From Desulfobacteraceae bacterium (GTDB lineage: Bacteria > Desulfobacterota > Desulfobacteria > Desulfobacterales > SG8-13), in assembly GCA_029287875.1 (NCBI GenBank), contig JARFQH010000280.1:1-50727 (forward strand): DNA of 50,727 nt. Direction: 5' to 3'. Of this stretch, positions 16,990 through 24,082 are shown piece after piece. The notes under the pieces were generated by a model that was given only the letters and a program-made list of their open reading frames with translations, did not search any database and was not told where the DNA came from. The first letter of the stretch is position 1. Every line of letters begins with the position of its first letter. The translations under genes were made by a program, and so were the position numbers.

Positions 16990-17616
16990 TCATGATGATT
17001 GCCTGACCAACGCCGTAAACATACCGGCCCCAATCAGAGCACTGCCGCCGCAGCGGTTGAACCATTTGTGTGCACCCTTTTTTTGAAGGACATCGCGCAA
17101 CCGTCCGGCGAACAAGCCATACATTGACGCATTCAATGCCGCAAGAATCAGGAATGTGGCCCCCAGGACGATGAGCTGGAAAGTTATCGGCGCACGGTGG
17201 TCGACGAACTGGGGCAGAAAGGCGACGAAAAAGACGATGCTCTTCGGATTCAAGGCGGTCACCACATAGGCACTCGTGAAGAACCGGCGACTCGATACCA
17301 CTGCCGACAATGATGGTAAATCTTGCTGCTTTGGATCGCTGCGCCAGAGTTTGATGCCGAGGTAAATCAGATAAACGGCGCCGATCCATTTGAGTATGGT
17401 AAACAGAGCAGCCGATGCAGCCAACACGGCACCAAGGCCCAGAAGAGAGAGAGCCATGGCCGTGAAGTCGCCGAGTGTCACCCCGGCGGCAAGCGGCAGC
17501 ACGGCGCGACGGCCGTGGCCGGCAGATTGGCTGATCACCAGAATGATTGTCGGCCCGGGTATCACCAGAACGATCATTGCCGCGATCACAAAGGCGCCGT
17601 AGGTTTCCAGATTCAT
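16990..17616 (-). CDS. LysE/RhtB-family amino-acid exporter
   Basis: 208-aa inner-membrane exporter with about six TM helices. Family hallmarks are the start MNLETYGAFVIAAMIVLVIPGPTIILV (the PGP motif in the first helix), GRRAVLPLAAGVTLGDF, KWIGAVYLIYLGIKLWRS and the central YVVTALNPKSIVFFVAFLPQF (LNPK motif). Members export lysine, homoserine, threonine and other small metabolites; the substrate here is not determinable. Converges with the MaoC gene with a 30-bp gap. Confidence 0.92.
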   Translation of the reverse strand: MNLETYGAFVIAAMIVLVIPGPTIILVISQSAGHGRRAVLPLAAGVTLGDFTAMALSLLGLGAVLAASAALFTILKWIGAVYLIYLGIKLWRSDPKQQDLPSLSAVVSSRRFFTSAYVVTALNPKSIVFFVAFLPQFVDHRAPITFQLIVLGATFLILAALNASMYGLFAGRLRDVLQKKGAHKWFNRCGGSALIGAGMFTALVRQSS

Positions 17617-17633
17617 GAAAAAGCTCCGTATAT

Positions 17634-17659
17634 GGAATTATTTCTTGCCGTGGCCCTTA
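17634..17659 (+). repeat. Solo arm of a palindromic repeat family
   Basis: GGAATTATTTCTTGCCGTGG followed by CCCTTA. The same 26-bp motif, with 3-4 differences, forms both arms of the element at 29882-30045. Here only one arm is found, and its last three bases are the stop codon of the gene at 17657. Confidence 0.6.
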
Positions 17660-17878
17660 CATCGGGAACAACCGGATGGCGAACACCGCGGCCAGAAACC
17701 CGAAGGCAGCGGCGATGAGAATGAGGCGGGCGGTGCGGTTATTGACGAGGTTCTTTTTTTTATGACGTTTGAAGGCGGTGTAAAGCAGCTGTTTTTCGTC
17801 TGACGTGACCGCGGACTTGATGGGAAGCTTATCGGCCTTATTTTGATTTTCGTTTATGCGGTCTTTGATGAATGCCAT
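17657..17878 (-). CDS. Small single-pass membrane protein, unknown
   Basis: 73-aa protein: an N-terminal charged, lysine-rich cytoplasmic part (MAFIKDRINENQNKADKLPI..., FKRHKKKNLV) and a C-terminal membrane segment at about 51-70 (LILIAAAFGFLAAVFAIRLF). The topology, by the positive-inside rule, is N-in with the tail anchored. AGGTT lies upstream of the ATG. It resembles no family I can name. Its stop codon falls inside a copy of a palindromic repeat arm (17634-17659), so the repeat may have replaced the original end of the gene. Confidence 0.6.
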   Translation of the reverse strand: MAFIKDRINENQNKADKLPIKSAVTSDEKQLLYTAFKRHKKKNLVNNRTARLILIAAAFGFLAAVFAIRLFPM

Positions 17879-18161
17879 GGCTGGAACCTGAAATGAGAAC
17901 CGGTGATACGCACCTGTTCCCCATTTAAGCGATCTGTGTCAAAACTGGGCTCATCATATCAAAAGTGACATAAAAGTCAATGATTTCAAAACTTACCCAT
18001 TGCGTTTATTGGTAATTTCGGTGTATAGATGAATCTCTTAGCCCACGTTTTCTGTTCGTTGCATTTGATCGGTATACGAACAGGATATCCAGTATGCAAA
18101 ACGAAGCTGTCCCCAATGTCCTCTTGAACGTCTCAACTTGTATGGCATCGAAAGTGTACCG

Positions 18162-20384
18162 ATGACGGTCAAGTCCATCGTATCTGCGTTTATACATAAA
18201 CTTTATCCACTTAATTCTTCCCGTGAAGACGGCCTGGTTTACTGGCGCGAATGTATTCTGCACGCGCTCCTCGGCGTCGCCCTGGTGCTGGGATTGGTCG
18301 CGTTGGTGCCGGCGCTCGCCCTGGCCATCAAAGAAGAGCTCTGGGGCCTGCTTGTTTTCGACATTTGCATGTATCTGAGCATCGTCGTTCTGGTGCTCTT
18401 CAGGAACTGGTCCTATGAACTGCGGGCAGCGGGCATATTGATTGTGGCCCTTGCGATCGGAATCTGGGTGACGGTCAGCGTCGGGCCGCTGAGCGGCGGG
18501 CCGGCATGGCTGTTCACGGTTGCCGTATTCAGCGGTTTGCTGCTGGGCCTGAAGGCCGCCCTGATTACCGTCGTTTTGAACGGCTTTTCACTCGCCGCGA
18601 TTGGATGGTTGGCGTTTAACGGCCATCTGGCTGACGGACAGCCGTTTTTCAGCTCTGTAGAGCGTGCGGTCGCAGCGGGGGCAAACTTTCTGGCCTTGAA
18701 TGCCGGCGCGGCGATAACGGTATCGGTACTGGTTCACGGTCTTCAGGCGACGGCCGAGAAAGAAAAGGCCTCCAAAGAGATCATCAGAAAGGAGCAGGCC
18801 CGGCTGATCCAAGCCAGAGAGGATCTCAAGAATGAAGTCGATGTGCGCAAACAGGCGGAGGAGGCCCTGCGGGTCGAGCGGGATACGCTGGGCAGAATTA
18901 CCCGCAGCGTCGGTGCCGGCCTTGCAGTCATATCGCGGGATTACCGCGTTGTGTGGGCCAATGAAATTTTGAAAAAAATGTTCGGTGCCATCGAAGGTCA
19001 GCCCTGCCAGAAAGCTTTCAATAAAACCGACGAGGACTGCCCCGGGTGCGGCGCGCGCGAGGTTTTTGACAACAGAAAAGAAGAATCGCTTCATGAACAG
19101 ACCGGTCGGGACCTTCAAGGCAATGTCGTTTATTCCCAGATTATCGCCACACCCATCCGGGATGCGAAGGGAAACGTCACCGCAGCCCTGGAGCTGGTTA
19201 TCCCGATTACCGAGCGCAAGCGCGCCGAAGAAGAACGGCGCAGGCTCGAAGGACAATTGGAACAGGCCCGTAAAATGGAAGCAATCGCGACGCTAGCCGG
19301 CGGTATCGCTCATCAATTCAACAACCTTTTGTCGGCCGTGTCGGGCAATATCGAGCTGATGAAACTGGATGACCGTGACCGGCAAAAGTACGACAGATAT
19401 TTTACGCCAATTGAAAATTCGATCCAGCGAATGGCGAAGTTGACGGGGCAACTGCTGGCATACGCGAGAGGCGGTAAATACCGCGTCAGCCATATGTCGA
19501 TGATCGAATTCGTGCGGGAAACCCTGCCTCTGGTCGAGCATACCCTTAAACCTACCATAACGGTCGAAACCGATCTGCCCGAAAAAGTGTCCCTCGTGAC
19601 CATAGACGTCACACAGATGCAGACGGTCCTGTCCGGGATCCTGTCGAATGCTTCGGAGGCGATAGAAAAGGCCGGGCACGTGTTAATTTCAATCCGGGAC
19701 GAACACATCACGGCTAAACAATCCAAAGAGACACCGGGCCTGGTCCCCGGCGATTATGTTGTATTATCGGTCACGGATGACGGAAAGGGGATGGATGAAA
19801 ATACACGCCAACGGATATTCGAGCCGTTTTTCAGCACCAAGTTCCAGGGGCGGGGGCTCGAAATGGCTTCGGTGTACGGCATCATAAAAAATCATGATGG
19901 TTGGATTTCCGTAGACTCGAAACCGCTCCGGGGGACGACGGTAAAGATTTTCCTTCCAGCTATCAAAGGCGAGGCACCCGCGATAAAACCGGTGAGGGCA
20001 CTGAATATGGAGAATTCTGGTACGATTCTGGTTATCGAAGATGAAGAAATGGTCCTGGATGTGACCAGCTCGATGCTGAAAAATCTCGGCTATCGTGTCC
20101 TGGCGGCACGCAGCGGAGAAGAAGCCCTGCGCATCGCCGACAGCCATGATGGTCGGATCGACCTGGCGCTGCTCGACATCATTCTGCCTGACATGGGGGG
20201 CAAAGATATTTACCCGCGCTTGTTGGCTTCACGACCGAATCTGAGGGTTATCGTTTGCAGTGGTTACACCCTCAACGGACCGGCCCAGGAAATACTCAAG
20301 CAGGGCGCACAAGGCTTTATTCAAAAACCATATACGATGGCGGCGCTCTCTGAAAAACTGTCGGCGACAATCAATTTGAAGTAA
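18162..20384 (+). CDS. Membrane-bound hybrid sensor histidine kinase with Cys-cluster PAS domain
   Basis: 740-aa sensor. About six hydrophobic helices (residues 30-195) form a membrane sensor module. A coiled linker follows (QATAEKEKASKEIIRKEQ...), then a PAS domain (about 240-350) with three cysteines in CQKAFNKTDEDCPGCG, a pattern seen in some redox or metal-linked PAS domains. The HisKA box GGIAHQFNNLLSAV has phospho-accepting His384. The ATPase domain shows the N box ILSNASEAI, the G1 box VTDDGKGMD and GRGLEMASVYGI. A C-terminal receiver begins about residue 620, with EDEE and phospho-accepting Asp672 (ALLDIILPDM) and Lys in FIQKPY. ATG 18162 was chosen over an in-frame ATG at 18138; neither has a strong ribosome-binding site. 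No partner regulator adjoins it. Confidence 0.92.
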   Translation: MTVKSIVSAFIHKLYPLNSSREDGLVYWRECILHALLGVALVLGLVALVPALALAIKEELWGLLVFDICMYLSIVVLVLFRNWSYELRAAGILIVALAIGIWVTVSVGPLSGGPAWLFTVAVFSGLLLGLKAALITVVLNGFSLAAIGWLAFNGHLADGQPFFSSVERAVAAGANFLALNAGAAITVSVLVHGLQATAEKEKASKEIIRKEQARLIQAREDLKNEVDVRKQAEEALRVERDTLGRITRSVGAGLAVISRDYRVVWANEILKKMFGAIEGQPCQKAFNKTDEDCPGCGAREVFDNRKEESLHEQTGRDLQGNVVYSQIIATPIRDAKGNVTAALELVIPITERKRAEEERRRLEGQLEQARKMEAIATLAGGIAHQFNNLLSAVSGNIELMKLDDRDRQKYDRYFTPIENSIQRMAKLTGQLLAYARGGKYRVSHMSMIEFVRETLPLVEHTLKPTITVETDLPEKVSLVTIDVTQMQTVLSGILSNASEAIEKAGHVLISIRDEHITAKQSKETPGLVPGDYVVLSVTDDGKGMDENTRQRIFEPFFSTKFQGRGLEMASVYGIIKNHDGWISVDSKPLRGTTVKIFLPAIKGEAPAIKPVRALNMENSGTILVIEDEEMVLDVTSSMLKNLGYRVLAARSGEEALRIADSHDGRIDLALLDIILPDMGGKDIYPRLLASRPNLRVIVCSGYTLNGPAQEILKQGAQGFIQKPYTMAALSEKLSATINLK

Positions 20385-20388
20385 CCAG

Positions 20389-21549
20389 TCACGCTGCTTC
20401 GTTCAACCCCCTGAGAACTTTCAGATAATCACCTCTTTCCATGGGTCTCGGGTTGCCTCGATTGCTGCCGTTGGCGGCACTGTCGCTGGCCAGTTTTTCG
20501 AAATCACCTTCCTTGACGCCCAGTTGTCTGAACTCGGGCAGGTGGATGTCAGCGGCCAATTTTTTTACTTCGGCCACCGCTTGCCGGGCCCGGCTCTCGA
20601 CGCTGCCATCACCCAAACCCATTGCCAGGGCAATGCGGGCGTATCGATCGACACAGTAGTCCAGATTGTATTCCATTACTGCCGGAAGCGTCACCGCGTT
20701 GCATACGCCGTGCGGCAAATCGTATTGACCGCCGAGAGCCTCGGCGATACAATGAACCGCTGCCACGTCTGAATGGCTGAAGGCTATGGCGGCTAACAGA
20801 CTTCCCAACAACATGCCCGAACGGGCTTCGATGTTTTGGCCGTCGGAAACTGCCGCTCGCAGATGCGTGGAGATGAGTTCGACGGCATATAGGGCGACGG
20901 CATCCGATAGAGGTTCCGCTGCTTTGGCACTAAAGGCTTCGATGGCATGGGTCAATGCATCCATCCCCGTTGCGGCCGTTAATGCCGCCGGCATGGACAG
21001 CGTCATTTCAGGATCCACTAATGCAACCCGGGGGGCGATTTTCGGATCCTTGATGCTGAATTTAAAATGCTCTCTGCTGTCCGTGACAACGGCGCTGAAG
21101 GTTACCTCACTGCCGCTGCCGGCTGTGGTCGGGATCGCTATCAACGGCAGGACCTCGCCCGGAATTTTTCCATATCCTTCGAAGTCTCGCACCTGACCGC
21201 CGTTGGCTGCGACGACATTGATGGCCTTGGCGCAGTCGATAGGGCTGCCGCCACCGATGGCCACCAGGCAGTCCGGCTTATCGAATGCCGCTTTTTTAGC
21301 GCCCTCTTCGACATTGTAATCTTTGGGATTCGCTTCAACACGGGCAAAGATGTCGTAGGCGATGCGTTTTGAGGCCAGATGAGTTGTGAATCGAGACAAA
21401 ACACCCGAAGAGGCGAGCCGGACATCGGTGATCAGCATGACTCGCCGCGCATTGATAAGGGCCAGCTCGTCAGCGAGTTTTTCAACCGCTCCGCTACCGT
21501 ATTCGATCCGGGTGGGCAGGGCGAAACTAAAGGGTGACAACAGGTTCAT
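20389..21549 (-). CDS. Iron-containing alcohol dehydrogenase
   Basis: NAD(P)-dependent group III alcohol dehydrogenase, 386 aa, typical length. The nucleotide motif GGGSPIDCAKA is at 99-109 and PTTAGSGSEVT at 140-150. The metal ligands are visible as Asp197 and His201 (GMDALTHAIEA), His266 (VHCIAEALGG) and His280 (DLPHGVCNAV). The C-terminus PRPMERGDYLKVLRGL fits the family (last helix). Substrate may be a short-chain alcohol, 1,3-propanediol, lactaldehyde or similar. It converges on the histidine kinase with a 4-bp gap and is followed upstream by a small coiled-coil gene in the same orientation. Confidence 0.94.
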   Translation of the reverse strand: MNLLSPFSFALPTRIEYGSGAVEKLADELALINARRVMLITDVRLASSGVLSRFTTHLASKRIAYDIFARVEANPKDYNVEEGAKKAAFDKPDCLVAIGGGSPIDCAKAINVVAANGGQVRDFEGYGKIPGEVLPLIAIPTTAGSGSEVTFSAVVTDSREHFKFSIKDPKIAPRVALVDPEMTLSMPAALTAATGMDALTHAIEAFSAKAAEPLSDAVALYAVELISTHLRAAVSDGQNIEARSGMLLGSLLAAIAFSHSDVAAVHCIAEALGGQYDLPHGVCNAVTLPAVMEYNLDYCVDRYARIALAMGLGDGSVESRARQAVAEVKKLAADIHLPEFRQLGVKEGDFEKLASDSAANGSNRGNPRPMERGDYLKVLRGLNEAA

Positions 21550-21566
21550 GGGAAAATCCTTTCCAA

Positions 21567-21764
21567 TTATCTGTAACTTTTTGTGGGGCTCTCCTTGCTT
21601 CCGTCCAGAGCCCGCCGGAGACGATCGCGCTCGACTTTGGCCTTGCGAAGCTCATCCGTCAGCGCTTCCTGTCTCTCCAGTAGGGCGTCATCGATCTGTT
21701 TTTCAAGTTCTGAAACTTCCCGGATGAGGCGATAGAGGTCTCTTGCAATCAATCGGATCGACAT
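21567..21764 (-). CDS. Small coiled-coil protein, unknown
   Basis: 65 aa, MSIRLIARDLYRLIREVSEL..., almost entirely one amphipathic, highly charged helix (heptads through about residue 52), ending GSKESPTKSYR. Such proteins are often annotated only as hypothetical in Desulfobacterales. It lies 17 bp upstream of the alcohol dehydrogenase in the same direction, so the two are probably co-transcribed. Ribosome-binding site weak (GAGAG). No function proposed. Confidence 0.6.
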   Translation of the reverse strand: MSIRLIARDLYRLIREVSELEKQIDDALLERQEALTDELRKAKVERDRLRRALDGSKESPTKSYR

Positions 21765-21852
21765 AAGCTTGACTCTCTATAAAAATGTAAAAACAGACGG
21801 CGGACAAGGCGGGCCAACATAACCGTCACGGACGGTTTCCGTCAATTTTTAT

Positions 21853-21882
21853 TTGACATCCCGGGGGTTCTGTGATTATTTA
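21853..21882 (+). promoter_or_regulatory. Predicted sigma-70 promoter for leader RNA
   Basis: TTGACA (21853-21858), then TATTTA (21877-21882) after 18 nt. It would start a leader of about 230 nt ahead of the gene at 22119. Confidence 0.4.
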
Positions 21883-21893
21883 ATGCAATGTTC

Positions 21894-22107
21894 AAGGCAG
21901 CGCCGACAATGTTCAAAGGGTTGGGGCTGCCTTTAAATTTCGTGCAATTGAAAACCAGAGCCACTTTCTTTCCAGGTCTACCCTAAGAATATAGCGGGTC
22001 TGCATTAGCGTCAAAACCATTCGCGAACGCCCCATACCCATTCAAGCGGTACAAAAACAACCTGGCAGTTTTACAGACAGCGGGCCGGAAAAGGTACCGC
22101 TTTTTTT
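21894..22107 (+). promoter_or_regulatory. Structured leader RNA with terminator before the RBS (attenuator or sRNA)
   Basis: A first hairpin pairs AAGGCAGC (21894-21901) with GCTGCCTT (21926-21933) and is followed by TTTAAATTT. At the distal end AGCGG (22079-22083) pairs with CCGCT (22097-22101), followed by seven T and then the Shine-Dalgarno GGAGGTGA of the gene at 22119. The segment AAGCGGTAC (22044-22052) is perfectly complementary to GTACCGCTT (22094-22102), so two upstream arms compete for one downstream arm. This is the layout of a transcription attenuator; it could also be the 3' end of a free-standing RNA of about 215 nt. No known riboswitch consensus was recognised. Confidence 0.45.
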
Positions 22108-22118
22108 GGAGGTGAACA

Positions 22119-22379
22119 ATGATGTACTTCGAAGCCATTTTCCAACCGAATAACCTGACCCACTACAATTCCGATGATGTTCAGAAAATCGTTGGAAAAA
22201 AGATTGCCGTTCAGGACGGCTGGATTCTCGAAGAAGGCCCGCACAAAGGCCAACAGGGGTACTATCTACCGAACTCAACTGTCGGTCTGATACCAGCCAG
22301 TGACCTCAAAGAGATCCGAGTCATTCCCTACGCTCAGTGGAAAGACATCTTCAACCGAACCAAGCAGGAATCCGTTTAA
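22119..22379 (+). CDS. Small conserved-looking protein of unknown function
   Basis: 86 aa, MMYFEAIFQPNNLTHYNSDD..., soluble, with a compact globular composition: VQKIVGKKIAVQDGWILEEG and then GQQGYYLPNSTVGLIPASDL, suggestive of a small beta barrel. GGAGGTGA lies 5-8 nt upstream of a double ATG (22119 or 22122). I cannot assign a family. What makes it notable is the upstream DNA: a U-rich terminator ends directly before the ribosome-binding site, implying controlled read-through into this gene (see the leader entry). It lies between the coiled-coil gene and the S24 repressor. Confidence 0.7.
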   Translation: MMYFEAIFQPNNLTHYNSDDVQKIVGKKIAVQDGWILEEGPHKGQQGYYLPNSTVGLIPASDLKEIRVIPYAQWKDIFNRTKQESV

Positions 22380-22588
22380 CCCCGAATCGGCAAGGCCGCA
22401 GACACCCGTTTACGTGGCCGAATACCAACCGCGGCCGGGTTCATAGGTACCATAAAACGAGCGATGGACCCCCTCGTCCTCACCCAGTGGTGATCCACCC
22501 CACGTCAAAAATGCGCATCCGCTTTCAGCTGTATATCATCTCTATTAAAAAAAAACCGTAAAAACTGTTGCAATTAGTAAAATGATGT

Positions 22589-22604
22589 GTTTATTTATAT
22601 AAAC
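22589..22604. promoter_or_regulatory. AT-rich palindrome upstream of repressor gene, putative operator
   Basis: GTTTATTTATATAAAC: arms GTTTAT and ATAAAC around TTAT, 62 bp upstream of the repressor start. Related sequences flank the other end of the repressor gene (23335-23379), as expected of an autoregulated CI/LexA-like protein. Confidence 0.4.
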
Positions 22605-22665
22605 GATACGGTATGCCGCTTTTGCCGCCTTTTGAATAATCAATCGATTTTTGTGGAGGAAACGG

Positions 22666-23319
22666 GTGACGCTGTCCTACTTCGATTCCTTTTTAAAACG
22701 TGTTTTCGCGACCACCGGGTTGGAAACTCAAACCGAGTTGGCTTCTGTGCTTCGGATCAACCGCTCGGCCATTACCCAGGCGCGCAAGAAAGATTCGATC
22801 CCGGCCAATTGGGTTCTTCAGCTCTATCGTATTTATGGTTTCAATCCGGACTGGCTCGAGAGAGGCACGGGCGAGACCTTCCTTAAAGCAGACCGAGAAA
22901 AGGAAATAAAGTTTAAACACGTCCCCAAGGTCAAAGCGCGTCTTAGCGCGGGTGGCGGTTCTTTCGAGATTGGCGCTGAAATTCAGGGCTATTACGCCTT
23001 TCAAACCGAGTGGTTGCGAACCAAGGGCAACACGGATCGGATGGTTCTTATGGACATCTTCGGCAACAGCATGGAGCCCGAATTGAAGGACGGCGACAGT
23101 GTCCTCATCGACGAATCACAAAAGGATATCCTGTCCGGGGCCGTTTTTGCCGTGGGTGTCGACGACACCATTTTGGTCAAACGCGTCGAAAAACACCCCA
23201 ACACGCTGGTTCTGCTCAGCGACAACAGGGACTATGCGCCGATTTATCTCAAAGGCAGCGAGTGCGAGAGTGTGCGTGTCATCGGCAAGGTGATCTGGGC
23301 GGCGCGGGAGTTTCGATAG
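22666..23319 (+). CDS. CI/LexA-like transcriptional repressor with S24 autoprotease domain
   Basis: 217 aa. The GTG at 22666 is preferred to an in-frame TTG at 22651 because GGAGG lies 6 nt before it. The N-terminal helix-turn-helix is of the phage CI type (TQTELASVLRINRSAITQAR, then IPANWVLQLYRIYGFNPDWL and the ERGTGE turn). A linker with KARLSAGGGSFEIG carries the Ala/Gly region where self-cleavage occurs in relatives. The C-terminal S24 domain has the nucleophile in FGNSMEPELKDGD and the general-base lysine in ILVKRVEK. It may therefore be inactivated by RecA-stimulated cleavage, but RecA dependence is not shown by sequence. AT-rich palindromes flank the gene. There are no phage structural genes here, so it is either a domesticated repressor or part of a stress-response switch. 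Confidence 0.85.
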   Translation: MTLSYFDSFLKRVFATTGLETQTELASVLRINRSAITQARKKDSIPANWVLQLYRIYGFNPDWLERGTGETFLKADREKEIKFKHVPKVKARLSAGGGSFEIGAEIQGYYAFQTEWLRTKGNTDRMVLMDIFGNSMEPELKDGDSVLIDESQKDILSGAVFAVGVDDTILVKRVEKHPNTLVLLSDNRDYAPIYLKGSECESVRVIGKVIWAAREFR

Positions 23320-23330
23320 CCCATTTTTTT
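23296..23330 (+). terminator. Terminator overlapping 3' end of repressor gene
   Basis: TGGGC (23296-23300) pairs with GCCCA (23319-23323) and is followed by a run of T. The loop is 18 nt and includes the stop codon of the repressor. Confidence 0.45.
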
Positions 23331-23334
23331 TGAC

Positions 23335-23379
23335 CTGTTTGTTTATATAAATTAACAAATTATAAAGTTAAATAAACAG
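23335..23379. promoter_or_regulatory. AT-rich inverted repeats, putative operator/promoter of the 54-aa gene
   Basis: CTGTTTGTTTATATAAA on the left and GTTAAATAAACAG on the right form an imperfect inverted repeat of CTGTTT(G/A)TTTA. The right half lies 15 bp before the start of the 54-aa gene. The half-site resembles the palindrome upstream of the repressor gene (TGTTTATTTA). Confidence 0.4.
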
Positions 23380-23393
23380 AAGGGGGGATAAAG

Positions 23394-23558
23394 ATGCAAC
23401 AACGGTTTTGTACTTGCGGATTTCCGGTCTGGGTTCAGTATCTGCTGTCCGAAAAAAATTGCGGCACGCTTTTCTGGTCGACCGTCTACCGCACCGGACG
23501 GGTGCTCACGCTTTGTCCGAGCTGCGGACGCGCGCTGCATATCGACGATTTGAGCTGA
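23394..23558 (+). CDS. Small cysteine-rich zinc-ribbon-like protein
   Basis: 54 aa: MQQRFCTCGFPVWVQYLLSE..., ending LTLCPSCGRALHIDDLS. The pair CTC near the N-terminus and CPSCGR near the C-terminus are spaced like a zinc ribbon, with another Cys between them (EKNCGT). ATG 23394 follows AGGGGGG, a strong ribosome-binding site. It lies just downstream of the repressor and its putative operators, so it may belong to the regulated unit. Function unknown. It overlaps no other real gene. Confidence 0.65.
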   Translation: MQQRFCTCGFPVWVQYLLSEKNCGTLFWSTVYRTGRVLTLCPSCGRALHIDDLS

Positions 23559-23635
23559 AGTGTATTTTGTCGCCGGTCGGCGCTGCGAACCGCCGCCGGG
23601 ATGAATTTCGGCTTTCTTTCAGCAGGAGGTCCAAC

Positions 23636-23806
23636 ATGGTAAAGCTTTCAATCTACCCGAGTTACGACGATCATTTTGAATATGACGGTGGCACCGCCAT
23701 ACGGCAGACCCGCAAGAAAGCCGATGAAACCGTGTGGCAGAACTGGCTGCTCTTTGATACCATCGAGGCCGCTTTGGAATACTTCAACGACTGTTGTGAT
23801 GCCTGA
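23636..23806 (+). CDS. Small acidic protein, unknown
   Basis: 56 aa: MVKLSIYPSYDDHFEYDGGT..., then VWQNWLLFDTIEAALEYFND and CCDA. ATG 23636 follows AGGAGGT at 6 nt. The end EAALEYFNDCC reads as an amphipathic helix. No family recognised. It is in the same direction as the 54-aa gene 77 bp upstream and probably shares its transcript. A large palindromic repeat block follows it. Confidence 0.6.
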   Translation: MVKLSIYPSYDDHFEYDGGTAIRQTRKKADETVWQNWLLFDTIEAALEYFNDCCDA

Positions 23807-23884
23807 TGGTGTAATACAATTCCGAGGGATGTCAATTCAGCCATTGCTCAGTCAGCGGTTTTCGGTTACCCGGCGTACTCATTA

Positions 23885-24058
23885 GGATTTCTGTAAGCGT
23901 TCACAGGGCACCGCATCTGCTTTGATGTCGGGCACTTGAAGTACAAAAGTACGTCTGCGCGCCCGACGCCTTGCATCTGCGGCACCCTGTAAACGCTTAC
24001 AATCAGGTGGTTTGAAGCGCATCGGACTTTGCAACCCTGCGAACGGTTACGGATTTCT
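23885..24058. repeat. Composite palindromic repeat block, three related arms
   Basis: Between two convergent genes. Arm 1 (from 23888, TTTCTGTAAGCGTTCACAGG) and arm 2 (reverse strand, ending about 24003, ATTGTAAGCGTTTACAGGG) form a hairpin of about 115 bp. Its interior has CTGCTTT (23917) and GCCTTG (23968), comparable to the core of the elements at 5949 and 29882. Arm 3 (reverse strand, 24058 to about 24020, AAATCCGTAACCGTTCGCAG) is a diverged extra copy of the same end sequence. Confidence 0.7.
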
Positions 24059-24082
24059 ATTTTCGGCAAAAATTTCCGTTGC

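Noticed and set aside
22666..23806. Toxin-antitoxin or defence island at the repressor locus
   Set aside because: The two small downstream proteins do not match a toxin or antitoxin family that I can recognise, and no nuclease, helicase or ATPase is linked.
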